From Mesodorylaimus sp. YZB2_4 (Eukaryota; Nematoda; Enoplea; Dorylaimida; Dorylaimidae), in contig JASANH010000626.1 of the NCBI GenBank assembly GCA_030248295.1, positions 620,001 to 684,000 on the forward strand: DNA of 64,000 nt, written 5' to 3'. Positions 33,264 to 45,529 of the stretch are shown here, in pieces. Under the pieces are notes generated by a model. It was not told the DNA's origin. It saw only the letters and a program-made list of their open reading frames with translations, and did not search any database. How positions within the stretch are numbered: position 1 is the stretch's first letter; each line of letters starts with the position of its first letter. The position numbers were made by a program, and so were the translations under genes.

Positions 33264-34432
33264 TCACAACTTCTTCTCTTTGTAGTTCTCGTCGGGTGTT
33301 TCCATTTGATCGCCGCCGAAGACGTTATATTTACGTAAACGATCGAAAAGAAATGCCTGAAAACATACAAAGGTGTGCACCAGCCCAAAAAATGCGAATT
33401 GTAATCCTACATTGTACAATGTGCCCGAGATGATTGTCAAGTTGGTTAGTGCAACCGCGCCTATCCAACGGTTGGCCACGTAACCAAGTATGAATGCTGC
33501 GGTGACTGCTCGATCAATCGTTAATTGTTTCTTGTTGTAACGAAGACGATAACATCGATCTTTCAGCCCTTCTTCATCGACCTTTTTCGCATTGATGAAT
33601 GCATATTCCATAAGTGGAGTTGCAAGCAGCCCTAAACACCAAAGCTGAGTCACATCTTCGCGTGCTATTTGTGACAGACTGCTACGATCGGCATCAGATC
33701 CGTGCAAGCCTTCGAATAGTACCGTACATCGGAATATAGTTACTGTAAGCAGCACAGGCTAGACGATAAGCCTGCTGCTGCCGTACAGTCTATCAGCAGT
33801 ACTGTGTTGGCATCGATACAGATTGTCCAGAAACAGGTAACTATTTGGCCTGCGCTGGTGATGTTGCTGCACAGTACTGCGCATAGGCCACTGCGTGGAT
33901 TGAATGCCAATGCACAATACTTTGCTGCACATCGGTAGGTCCATCTAGTTTGCACAGCCAAATTAGTTTTCCGAGTTTGCAAATCGGTACTTTTGCACTT
34001 TGTCCCCACAATAGGCTTAGGCTTAGGCTGGATAGGCTGGACTTAGGCTTAGTCTTAGGCTTAGGCTAGGATGGACTGGATTTCAGAGATTGGGGGACAA
34101 ACTGCAAAAGCGCATGCAAATCTAATCATGAATCATATCCAGACTTGGATACGAGGCCAAAACTTGCCTTACTTACCAATAATCATTCCCCGTCTTCCAC
34201 AAATGCCAATGCGATGATGCAGTTTCTTTTTTGCCAATTTTCCGTTTTTTCGAATCAGAGGAACCAATGGAGCAACGAGAAATCCACCAATAAGCGAACC
34301 AACTTCAAAATTTTTGAAAGCGATGTGAATTCCCAATTCGGCGGCCGGATAAAGGATTTCTCGCATATCCTCCTCAGTCATAAATTTCCTACCAGGAAAC
34401 TGCGTGAAATTCCATAACCAATTCTCATCCAT
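33264..34432 (-). CDS. small multi-pass membrane protein (possibly the DUF1757 family)
   Basis: Two exons, 34432-34177 and 33742-33264, join in phase 1 to 244 aa. The first exon (starts MDENWLWNFTQF) has a Gly-rich helix GSLIGGFLVAPLVPLI ending in a GRRGMII turn, which recalls Tim17-like packing. The second has hydrophobic segments LWCLGLLATPLMEYAF, AVTAAFILGYVANRW and IISGTLYNVGLQFAFFGLVH, ending in a Lys-rich tail. The pattern resembles an uncharacterised eukaryotic family that I tentatively equate with DUF1757. Function and compartment are unknown. Confidence 0.75.
34011..34071 (+). repeat. degenerate (TTAGGC)n array
   Basis: Within the intron of the multi-pass membrane gene, TTAGGC occurs at least five times in about 60 bases, mixed with one-step variants (ATAGGC, TTAGTC) and short GGA interruptions. 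TTAGGC is the telomeric unit of nematodes, so this looks like an interstitial telomeric repeat. Confidence 0.65.
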
Positions 34433-34726
34433 TGTTGCAAGAAATTTCAAAGAGAATTCACTGATTCCTTGGCAGCCACACAAGAAAACGACAAAAACTT
34501 CACAAGAGCGTACAGTAAGACGCGAAAAACAGAAATCACAAGCTGACACAAGTTACGATTAGCTGCGACAAGCACGTGGGCATTTTGCCGCCAATTCAAA
34601 TTCTACCAGCTGACACAGCAGTAAAGCAACATTGATTTCATGCATCGCCTGTCTCTGACCGATGAAAGAAAAAAGGTTTGTAAGGGGTCGCGAGGAACAT
34701 TATCGAAGGAAAGAACAAAAGTAACT

Positions 34727-34797
34727 GCGTGGACCGGGAGTCGAACCCGGATCGATTGCTTGGAAGGCAACCATGCTAACCGCTACACCATCCACGC
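34727..34797 (-). tRNA. tRNA-Gly (anticodon TCC)
   Basis: On the minus strand a complete cloverleaf can be folded. It has a 7-bp acceptor stem GCGTGGA/TCCACGC, an A box TGTAGCGGTTAGCA, an anticodon loop CTTCCAA (anticodon TCC) and a T arm CGGGTTCGACTCCCGG. It decodes GGA (glycine). There is no intron, and a TTTT terminator follows within about 6 bases on the minus strand. Confidence 0.95.
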
Positions 34798-35909
34798 GCT
34801 TATGATCGAGTCGGATCCACCCTTTTTGAATCTTGGGAGTAAGTTGATCTCAAAATTAAACTGCACGTTTGAAAACTGTGAGGGGGATGTACCGCCAGAC
34901 GTACAGGCCGGACTCCAAGAAAGGACCCTGCGGGACGCGGGTTCCCACTATAGCAAAAAAGACCCCACCAAATTTCGTGCATGTTTGGCCACATGTGCTG
35001 TATCGATCAGACCTAACGTGACTTGATACAGTTGGCCAGAGTCTTCATACAAAGCTCATGTTTACGTCCATTGGACTTGAGGGCTAGGCGTGAAGTATTC
35101 GGCCTACCTAATGACCAATCTGACACCTCTGCATTGTGATTGTATTTCAACAAGGATCCAGGGGATAACAAGCTATGCATACCGCACTGCACAGTTGTCG
35201 GAAAGCACCAGCTGGTACGGCAGAGAAAGATACTTTTCCTTGATACACCCCTTGAAAGCTAACACGTGATCGAGACTCGATCACCTTGGTTCTTATTGTC
35301 GTCAGATTGATGTTCGGTGGCTGGAATAGCCTACGGGAAGTTGGATACAGGTCTGCAGCGTCTGCCATCGACCCATAAGGTAAGACATTGATTTCGGGCT
35401 GCAGCGATTCGAATCTTTTGTTCCATACTCTTAGAATCGCTGCTACAGTAGCAGGAGAAATGCTATTTTCAGAGCAGCACACGCGCAGAACTAGAAATAG
35501 TGTGTCCCGACTGACCGCTTGAAATCTGAAACAAAAAAGGGGAACAACTTTTCGGAAGCTACTTGAGTACTAACAATAAGCAGTTGATGTGTACTTGAGG
35601 TCTTCTCTTTGGGCCAGCAAGAATGTCTACTGTGCTCGTACAATATACTTACTGTAGCTGTCGGCTCGAAACGGCTAGTCTGCATGCTGAATACTTTACT
35701 TTACTAGCGCGATCATCGTCAAGTACTCGCGAATCTGCTGTAATGCGTCTTTTCCACTTCTTGACTTAGGCTCTCAATTCATCACCTTGTTCTGTACAGA
35801 TCGACCGTCCATCACCACATGCGCCAGGTGTCAGGTTTTAGGCCAGCCGCCGGCACGTTATAATGCTGAGAGCTGTAATACTGCGTATCCAGCAGATTTA
35901 CAGTATGTA
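34798..35909. other. intergenic region, no gene seen
   Basis: No recognisable exon or RNA. Open frames are short and lack family features. Confidence 0.5.
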
Positions 35910-36125
35910 TCAGACAGCGAATCTCTGGTCTGAGGGCCAAGCGGACACGCCCGGGAGGCGCGGGGTCGTCCAGCCAAACGCCCCTATTTGGTCACAATTC
36001 GTGGGAGGTGGAGTATGCCATAACGGGCAATCGCCTTGCACATCCGATCAGTCACCAGAAAATTTTGAAGCGATAAACGCTGCACGCGCTCAAGACGGCA
36101 TGGTGCGAGGTCAGATGGTAGACAT
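35910..36125 (-). pseudogene. relic of a fourth xanthine dehydrogenase copy
   Basis: Bases about 35910-35990 align on the minus strand with the penultimate exon of the neighbouring XDH copies ([15 protein letters not shown] region) with small indels that break the frame. Bases about 36020-36115 align with the exon encoding the [20 protein letters not shown] region. In intact copies these exons lie about 2 kb apart and are separated by eight or nine others, so the fragment has a large internal deletion. It is not translatable. Confidence 0.7.
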
Positions 36126-36799
36126 AGATATGTACAGTACAGTACACCAGTGTCAGAACATCCAAGACAAAACCCTCATTCATTCATGTGACGCCTCGAA
36201 ACGGGAGAACAATATGATCCCATGCTGATGGCAATTTCCTGCGCAAGAACGCAGCAAAACAAAGTTTGATGGTTGATATACTGACACAGATGTTAAAAAA
36301 ATGTATAACTAACACGCCTTATTTGGGGAAGAAATTTGACGGAGACTGCTAATGCTAAATGTCATTGAGGAGAATTCTTACAATTAGTATTCACTTGCAA
36401 AACAATGTCCTTGGCCAAACTTTGATTCTAGTTTTGAACTACACTATTATGGTATCAAATGCTCGAATTGTGCTGTTCAACGAATGAAGCTGCTATGAAA
36501 AATGCAATTACATCGTACTGATCCCAATACCAAAAGGTATCAAGTCCATACCGATACTGATAAATGATGACACAAGGATAGCACTGACGCAAATGTGGCA
36601 GAGTGCCGTACCAAAGAAGCCACTGACGATGAGGCAAATCTTGCGCGCCCTTCTAATTACAATTCCCAAGAATAAAAATAACCCAAATCAAAACAAAATA
36701 ACGATAACCCAAATGACTAAGCGCGTCGTTATTAGCGACACTACTGGTATGTGCCGCTAGTATTTCATTCAAAAATTCTAAAACTCACGCTATCATCCA
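36126..36799. other. spacer between the XDH relic and copy A
   Basis: No exon recognised. The sequence probably represents the 3' flank of copy A and decayed flank of the relic. Confidence 0.4.
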
Positions 36800-39700
36800 T
36801 CACAGCTCAACTGTCCAAGGTACGTAAGTGCCCAATTTCGGCTCTGCCACCTTCAAAACAACCAAAATTTATTAAAAAATGCACAAAACCGCACCTTACC
36901 ATGTCAGATAGCTGATCCCTGCAGGCGAGGCGAACACGTTCGGGCGATGCGGGGCTGTCCAACCTAAATGCCCCTTTTAGGCCACAGTCCTCGCGCGCAG
37001 CTTTTATGGCATCCTTGATGGCGAAGAAAGCTGATGAGCCGAGGAAAAGAGGTGGCTCACCAACACCCTGAAATTGAAGGCTCAGATTCATGCATCAATA
37101 GCAGACCAGACTGCTGACCTTTGATGAAAAGATGGCCTTCTTGTTGGACGACCCCTTCAGCAGCTTGACGTTGAACTGCCTGGGAATGTCGTCCGCCGAT
37201 GGAATCTTGTACGTGCTAGGGCCACGGGTGTACACTACTCCACCAGGGGATACCAGCAGTTCTTCCATCGTGAATAGGCCATACCCCTGAAAAGAGCACA
37301 GCTGTTTATTTTCTGTTTGCCTAAACTGGTCCATCAAAGAAGGATGGTGTCAGAGATGGAAGAGACAGACTAATTTAACAGATGCAACTTGTTGACGGGC
37401 TATCAAGGTCACACGTACCTGAATAAAGGCCCCTTCGATCTGACCAATATCCACCGCCGGGTTTAAACTGTCCCCAACATCCATGACGATATCCGTGCGC
37501 TTCACCTGAAACAAGCCATGTCTGTAGGCCAGCAAATGAGACCTGGCCACTGACTCACCCGATGATCGCCCGTCAAGCAATCAATTTCAACCTCCGTGCA
37601 TGCGGTGCCATACACGTAGTACCGGTAAGGCTCTCCTTTTCCGACCCTTATGTCAAAAGGCTGCACGTCCGACCTGCAAACCAGGACTGCATTACCCTTG
37701 ACCACGACCGCCCTCCATTGTACTTGTAGAATCCAGTAGTAGACAAGCTGATCCGCTGCTGATAGGCTGCCTCGATCCACGCTTCCCATGCGCCCTTTGG
37801 ATCAGCGGCCACAACTGGCTCGAGTCGTTGTTTCAGAGTTTGACACGCGTCCAAAATAGCCATGCCATTCAAGTCGGACGTGATGCTGCCTCCTGAGGTG
37901 GTTGCATTGGGCACTTTGTCAGTCGAAGTGTGATTAATCGTGATTTTGGACGGCGGTATTTCCAGCACGCGGCTTGCTATCTACAGGAAAAAAGAAGTCC
38001 CCACAGGTCATGGCACTAAATAAGATAATGGGGTCTCCTATAATATGGCGCCTTCTTACCTGCACCATTTTCGTATGGAGTCCCTGTCCCATTTCCATTC
38101 CACCGTGCGATATCAGCACGGAACCATCTCTGTAAATATGCACCAGGGCACCAGCCTGAAAAGACTTTGACTGTCAGAATCTTAACGCAAGTATATCCAT
38201 GAACTTTGTCACCTGGTTCAGACAAGCCAAACCGTACGTACAACCTAGCTTCGTCGGAATCATTGCGATCCCTCGTTTGGTCCAACGGTGTGTTCTGAAA
38301 TGCCACTGGTTAGACAAATCTGCAACAGAGATTGCGATATGAGAGTACTTGTTCCAGTTGTCCACTTCTTTCCGACGGTTCCAAAAATTACTCAATTCAG
38401 CGCATTCATTCCAACATCGTCTGGCGTTACATTGCTCCAACTTCTGATCCCACGGAGTCAAATCGCCTTCTTCATACATGTTAATTTCGCGGAGCTGTAA
38501 CCGGATACAGTAAATAGGACTCTGCGTCGAGGTACTCGAAATGGGCTCACAGTAATTAATACTATCAGCTTCAAAACATGCATGTACCGACGTTTGGGTT
38601 TGGGTGATGCAATTAATGTGCGGGGACTTTTAGGATCTCTTATATGCCTGTCTTATGTTTCCTTGTCACCAATTCCTATTATTTTTTCCTTCCTGGGTCC
38701 CTCTATCCTGCGTTTCAATTTTATATCGCTGCACACATTTTCAATTGCATTAATAACAAATACAATTAAAAATGTCTGCTTTCGAGAAAAAGGCGAACAT
38801 AAAAATTTTTTCTAGCGCATTTTATTTTCTTTTTAGCTATACCCGGATTTTGCTGTTTAGGGCCTGGTTTCTTTTTAATCGGATGTACCTAATGCTAGAT
38901 CTCGAATTTATTCCCACTCACCTTCTCTGGCTCGATCCCAGAAGTATAAGCCGCGTCTACTATGCAGCTCTCCATCAGAAACATGCCCTGAGGTCCACCG
39001 AATCCTCTGAACGCTGTACTGGACATCCAATTCGTCTTGCACATCCGACCAATAACAGAAAAATTTGGGAAGCGATACACATTGGGGACGCTCAAGATGG
39101 CATGTTGCAGGACCTAATGATGAGTAAAGGGGTGCATATACAGTACATATACATGAATAGAGATCTCTAATCTTACCCCAGCAGACAGGTCGTATGAATA
39201 ACCGCAGTTGCTGAACATCTTCATGTCGAATGCCTGGAACGTGCCTGCATTGTCCATTCCCAGTCTGTATCGTCCCAGGAAAGGGTGCCTGGTGCCAGTC
39301 ATGGTCATGTCTTCGTAACGTTCCAAACTGACTCGAATTGGACGACGAAGCCTGCCAAGAAAACCACGGGTCAGATGCAGACACCATCCTGTTCAGTACC
39401 TTCTAGGTACTTGTAAGCAGCCACAGCAGAAGGCAGGGCGATGATCAAAGGGGCCATTTCTTTGCCACCAAATCCACCACCGATGCGTTTGACTGTCGCT
39501 GTGACTTTGTTCGACGGAATACCAAGGACCTTGCTGACTTGTGTCTGAACACCATTCACGCACTGAGTGGTGCTGATTATTTCTATCTCATCATCTTCGC
39601 CAGGAATCGCAATGCAAGCATTTGTCTCCATGTAGAAATGTTCCTGTCCTCCAACGCGCACTTCGCCCTCGACCATGCGATCGCAGACGGCATGGCTGCT

Positions 39701-42700
39701 TCCGGTCTGCAGAACCATGGGACTGCCCAGATATGAGTCATTTTTGATAGCGTCCTTGAAATATGTTTAGTGAATCCATGCATTGTGATGTAGTCTTTTC
39801 GCTTACTTCAATTGAAACAACAATCGGAAGGTCCTCATACTCCACTTTCACAAGTTGAGCTGCCTTTCTGGCAGTTTCGGCATCCTTGGCGACGACACCA
39901 GCAATGACTTGGCCGAAGTGAAAGACCTGACCATAAAAAATGCCAGCAATAGATATTTATAAGAGCACAACTCGTGTGAGTACATTCTTCCAGCTGAGGG
40001 CCCAGATTGCGAGACAGGCATAGGGATAAATATCTCAGTGACAGGAAAGCGGTTCGTCCAGTATGCAGCCCCATCGGTAAACGGCATGAACGATCATGTG
40101 TGAATGGTGAACCTGGTCCGAGGAACAAGGTGGCTGAACGCCACCGCAGATTAGGAGGGCTGCAGGCTGCAGGACACATTAGGAATGCTTGCGAGAAGAT
40201 TGCAGAATATGATGGATCCCTTTGATGAGATTTGTATAGCTACTGTACGTATGGATGCTTTGTTACTATATAGTCGCATTAAGGCTGAAAACAATCGAAA
40301 AACATGAATACGGGCCTTGCATGTTGAACCAGCTCCAGTTTTTCTATGTTGTTACACATCTGATGATGTTACACATAACATCATCAGATTAGCTTCAGTC
40401 AGATCTTATCGTTAGTCGGTAGTCTCGCGTACAGTGCCTACGAGTATCTCTGTGTACATCAGCATGTGCTACTTAGAAGTGTTCAATGACTACGACCAAG
40501 ATATTTAACTTGAAAACTATTGTGCTGCCAAGATTCAAAAAATTAATATTGCATAAAAATAGATGAAAACCTGCAAATATATGCATACATAATTTCAAGC
40601 GCTTAGGAATAATCTTCAAAACGATCAGCTGGTAACACCGTCGCTAAAGCTCAATCACATACGCCAATTGGAAAGTGTGCACAAAGGAATGACTGATAGA
40701 AACTGTTGCGAGTACAAATGCAGGACAGTCGGAAAGTAACCTCATGTTGTGTCTAAATTCCAACATCTATACAGCACTAATCAGATAATGCGATGAGCTC
40801 ATTCATGGAGCCGCGCAATTTGAAAAAGATATGCATTGTCGCTCATGGTCTCGCTCACTCAGAAACGTCTGCATTCCTTCTCGAATGCGGCCTGAGTGAA
40901 AAACAGCTACTTAATGCGAACAGATATGAAGTGGCTTCTTGCAAGATCATTCTAATCCTCACTCATCGAGCGAGAAATTAGTGACTACGAAAAAGCTGTC
41001 AAACACACTAGCACCCACCTCGCTGGAAGCAAATACAACCTGGTCGTTCTCGATGCTGTAAATATTGGACCCATTCTCTGGCACATCTCGGTGAGTCACG
41101 ACGTCCACAACACCAGGCACAGAAAACGCTGCTTTCACGTCGATGTTCTTGATAAGGGCATGGGCTCTTTCACTGAGCACAAATGCCATGTGCAAGGCAT
41201 CTAAAAAGGGTCACAACAGAGACAGTTCTTGTTGGAGGGGCACACTCAGTCACAAGAATTCTTTCCTGCAACAAGTATGTCATCGCAATATAGAGCTTCT
41301 CCAGTCGTGTGCTTATCCCCCGACAAGTGCATGAGGGGTCGCCCCACTGGATCCTGGAATGCAGCGGACCCAGGCGGGATGTCCTGGAATAGAAGACATC
41401 ACATTCTGTTGTGATTCCCAGGTAATACCAACATACCCGATAGATCTGTATAGCTCTCAATGGGCCATCGATTTTCAGACTGTCCTCTGCCGTCGTATCC
41501 TGAAATCAAGCACAATTTCTACTCAAGCAGGGCTCGGACTCGGTAGTCCCAAATGTGTCGTCTCACCCCGTCCAGGAGTCTTTTGATGCTGTGGAAGAAC
41601 TTGAAAAAAAATGATAAGCACAAAGTCTGGCGATACTTTTCCATGCCACCAGGGGCTCCAGGCGTCAGAGCAATGTCGTCAAGGAGGAGTCTGCTCAATT
41701 TAATAGAAACAGCTCGAGATTAGAGCACGGCTGCGCAAAACTCACCTCAGCCCAGTATTCAGCAGCTCCTCGTTCCAGTCTCTCCCTTTCAACTGATCCA
41801 TCGTCTTCTTGGCCATAAAAGTCGTCGGAGCCACTCCGCCGAAGGTGAGGCGAATGTTCTTCACAATCCTGGACCCCTCTCCCACTTGCACGTACATGCC
41901 CGCATTCACGATGGCAGTGCCGTCCTCGCGACGCTGGGCTTGTTTGTAGCCGAAGAAATACTCGTTCTGGACGAAGAGAATGGTCACAAAACGGTCGTCC
42001 GAACACGCCCTGTTGTACCTGCTTAGTGAAAGGCAACTCTATTTGAATCACAACTTCGTCCGCTTTGACAGCAGTCTCTTTTCGAGCAGGGAAGAAGTCG
42101 CCGTCAATGTCGATGTACCGCTGACCATGCTTCTCCGATTCGACCAAGACCTTGGCTCCGTTGGCCGCCACGAACAAGGTGTTCAAGTCAGATGTTGGTC
42201 GTGGTGTCATAAGATTACCACCCAATGTCTAAAAAAGGGCATCAAAAAGAGCATCACTCTATCAGCCAGATGAATGTGCGCTTACTGCCATATTTCGAAT
42301 GTGATTGCCAGCAAACCAGTGCAGCATTGAATGCACTGCTCGGAACATCCTCGCTTTCTCTTCTGCAAGGCACAAGTTTCAGGGTGTCTCTGGCCTAATC
42401 CAATCAGTGTACCTGGAAGTGTTGCAATGGACTTTCCCAGAAATTTTTGCAGCTCTGTCATGGTGACGCAGGATCCGAGAACGAGTCCATGTTCACTGAC
42501 GGTGATCTTCTTGAGCTCGTTTATTCCCGTCGAGTCAATCAGAACTCCATAGTCGACCGCACGCAAGTTCATTTCTACCCCTAAAACGATTGGTCAGCGT
42601 AGATTATACCAAATCATCAAAGTACACCAACCAAGGTTCGTATAGCCTTGCACAATTTTTGCGTCCGGCTGTGCCGCTTTCAGGTGAAGGAGCTGCTTCA

Positions 42701-45073
42701 AAGTGGTCGGGCGATACCAAGTTGAGGCATCGTGTTTGATTGCCAGCGTTTCTTGGTCATATCGATGCACCTGGACAGGATAGTGTACGTAGTCATACTG
42801 GCACGAACTGGGGCCTTCTCTACAGACCTGTAGTTCGGATGGAAAGATAGGCTCTTGACTGGGATCATATGCTTGCAAGTCGGTAAAGTCGTTGAGGCTC
42901 AGCTGAAGGCGACTAAAAATTAGAAAAAGTTAGAAAGTCAAGCAGAACTCCTCACTTTGTCCCCGTTTGCGCATTGTCCGTCAGCGTTGTTTTTGCAGCA
43001 GGCATCCCCCTTGCCGCAAAATGTGTAATAGGCCTCGAGTATTGGTCGGTATCCAGTACAGCGACAAAGGTTCCCTGAAATGGGCAAAACATTTGGTTCC
43101 TTCTTGATAGGGTAAGTCACTGCGTACTGGCTTGCCTAATCAGGTAATACGGTATAGAGCAAGCCAGTACGGTTGGGTATGGTAATACTTAATTCTGCGT
43201 TTGCCTTACCTTGCAGTGACTCCTCCACTTGCTGCGTCGTTGGATTTGGATTCTCCCTCAGCAACGTATACATCGCTATGACGAACCCGGGACTGCAGAA
43301 TCCACACTGCGTTCCATGCCCCTTGCTCAGCCGCTCCTAAAGTTTCGAGATACTGCATTGTGCTATATGGGCCCACGCATTTCTTAGATAAGCAAGACAG
43401 TGTATGATCCACCAAGATATTGCAGAGGCACTGACTTGCAGTGTTGATCCTGTGACAGTAGGTCCCGCACACTTACCTGAACTGGATGTAGCTTACCACG
43501 AATCGATCCGATGCCTTCGATTGTGGTCACATGACGGCCGTGAATGCGCCCGATTGGTGTCAAGCATGCGTACACTGTGTAATGCCTAGACGATGCCAAT
43601 GTGCACTTGACAGCAGGGACCAATGTCCTTAGGATAGTTACCTGATTTGGTCGCTTTTAGTGTGGTCCATCTCCGAAACCATGACAGTGCACGCACCGCA
43701 GCCTCCTTGATTGCATCCTAGCTTTGTCCCCACCAGACGGACTATAAAAACGGCATCGTTGGTTTTCTCTTTGAAAAAGTGGCCTGACTAGTCCATTAGT
43801 GACCTCACTCGTTTTGTTTTAACTCAAGGACCGCAGATTCTGAATACTGTCCCAGCGTGCTATCTACTGTATTGTGCCAGCTAGACTATCAAAACTGTGA
43901 CAGATCGCGTATCAGTGAGTACAAGAGGACCATAGTGTTGGCCACCTGAAATAATTCCACCACTTATCCAAGAGTCCCTGGTGCGAATCCTGCTCAAGGC
44001 TCAAGTCTTTGTATATGCCTCTTTCTTGGGCATCTACGAGCATTTTGCAAGGCTGAAGGCGGTTTCACATTGGCAGGCCCAACCGAGCCAGCCGAGCCAT
44101 CTCAGCCGAGCTGGCAGCCGACCGCAGCCGAGGATTCGACGCTTTGTTCAAATTGACTTTGCGGTTGTTGCGGCTTGCGCTTGGCGCGGCTGCGGCTGGT
44201 GCGGTTTGCGGCTGATGTGGCCAGCGTGTGCTGCATTCACACGACTTGCAGCTCGTGCGGTTGGCTCGACTAGGCTTGCGGTTGGTGAAGTTGAAAAACT
44301 TCGACTTTTCCGACCGCACTGGCCTCAACTTGCCATGGCTGATGTGGCTTTTACGGTCGACCGACGAAATTGCTCAATGTGTGATTGCTGCGGTTGTGTG
44401 GTTGCTGCGTTGTGTGGCTGTGCGAGTGTGTGGTTGCTGCGGTTTGCTCGGTTTGCTCGGCATCCGCAACAAACCGCAGCCAATGTGAGCCCTCCTTTAC
44501 TGTGTACCGTACTGTGCACGTGATTTGTCAGCCAAGGTCACGGCAGCAAGTCATAATGGTTGCTATACAAGCAAACTTTTGCTGCTGTCAGTACAAAATA
44601 TGCGCTACACAGTTTTATCGGGGAAGGGTAGAAAAGCAACGCTGTCAACTGCTCCATAAATGCGCAATGCTGCTCAGGAAGGAGGGGACCAAATGTTCAT
44701 GTTCATGTTCATGTTTTACCACATCACCAAACGCTTATACGCACTCGAGGGTGAAGGGACACATTTTACACGAAATGATTTACCGGCCCGCGAGTCGAAC
44801 ACTCGCCCGTAACTGCGCACCTGGCGTGAGAGGCAGACGCCTAATACAGGTCTAGCCGTAGTAGGAAGAACCGTCCTTGCCCCGTTCTATCTCATATTTT
44901 TCACTTTCACACTTACGTTTTTCCCTGAGATACATGGCCAGACTCATTCGAGGATCCGTTCGTCCATCCTCTACCTGAAACTTTGTGATTTTAGAACTCC
45001 ACCAAGAAACCTTCAAAAAATATACCTTTTTTCCGTTTACAAAAAAGACCAGCCGATTTTTTGCATTGTTCAT
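36800..45073 (-). CDS. xanthine dehydrogenase, copy A
   Basis: A molybdo-flavoenzyme oxidising hypoxanthine and xanthine to urate in the cytosol. About 29 short exons run from 45073 ([16 protein letters not shown]) to the stop at 36800 (end YVPWTVEL). Domains in order: two [2Fe-2S] clusters ([32 protein letters not shown]), the FAD domain ([23 protein letters not shown]), then the molybdopterin domains. The catalytic set is present: [26 protein letters not shown] and [18 protein letters not shown] and RHPF favour XDH over aldehyde oxidase. The intron before the third exon is 1.2 kb and carries a SINE and a MITE-like element; another at 39931-41020 is 1.1 kb. One splice site is odd: at 41265 the expected GT donor reads GA. 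A GTGACT 12 bases on keeps frame and adds four codons. Otherwise the frame looks intact. Confidence 0.88.
44067..44493. mobile_element. MITE-like element with short terminal inverted repeats in XDH copy A intron
   Basis: The left end reads GGTTTCACATTGGC and the right end reads GCCAATGTGAGCC, which are inverted matches of about 13 bases. The interior is low-complexity, dominated by GCGGCTGCGG/TTGCGGTTG motifs in varying order, with no coding potential. Confidence 0.55.
44694..44848 (-). mobile_element. tRNA-derived SINE, copy 2 (5'-truncated)
   Basis: Nearly identical to the element at 27030-27195, including the B-box region and the (ACATGA)n tail. It breaks off within the tRNA-like A-box segment, so the first ~15 bases of the head are missing. 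It sits inside an intron of XDH copy A in the same orientation as the gene. Confidence 0.8.
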
Positions 45074-45529
45074 GGCTAAGAACGGCGTTTGCTTGGGCTT
45101 TAGAAACGTAAACAGCTGTAAGCAGCGTAGGGAGGCAGGTATACTACCTGCACTAGTCTCTGCCTGGCTGGTGCCCATAAACGTTCTTTTGGCGCCCAGA
45201 TGGATACTAGTTTCCCAGCACAGTTGACATTCTTATCTCACTTACGAGTTAGCTCGCTGGCTGTGTCACGCGACAAGGGTACTCTATCTTTGCTCATGAG
45301 AGTCGAACAACAAAATACTGGTGGCACAGCATTAATCAGTTTGAAAAGAACGATTATCGAAGCTAGATCTAGCAAATCAATTGCAAGGAGAAAGTACATG
45401 AACAATGAAAATGAACAAGAAAAAATTTCCAAAAAAGTTTTAGCTTGAATAATAATCATCAACTCAATCACCAGCATCGACATTGATCCTTCCGTAAAAG
45501 TAATTTTGCGTTTGGTCTCTCGAACCATT

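Noticed and set aside
34640-34830. A plus-strand ORF containing the tRNA region.
   Set aside because: It overlaps the tRNA-Gly antisense and has no independent support.
35863-36228. A 121-aa plus-strand ORF.
   Set aside because: It is the antisense shadow of the XDH relic exons in the same interval.
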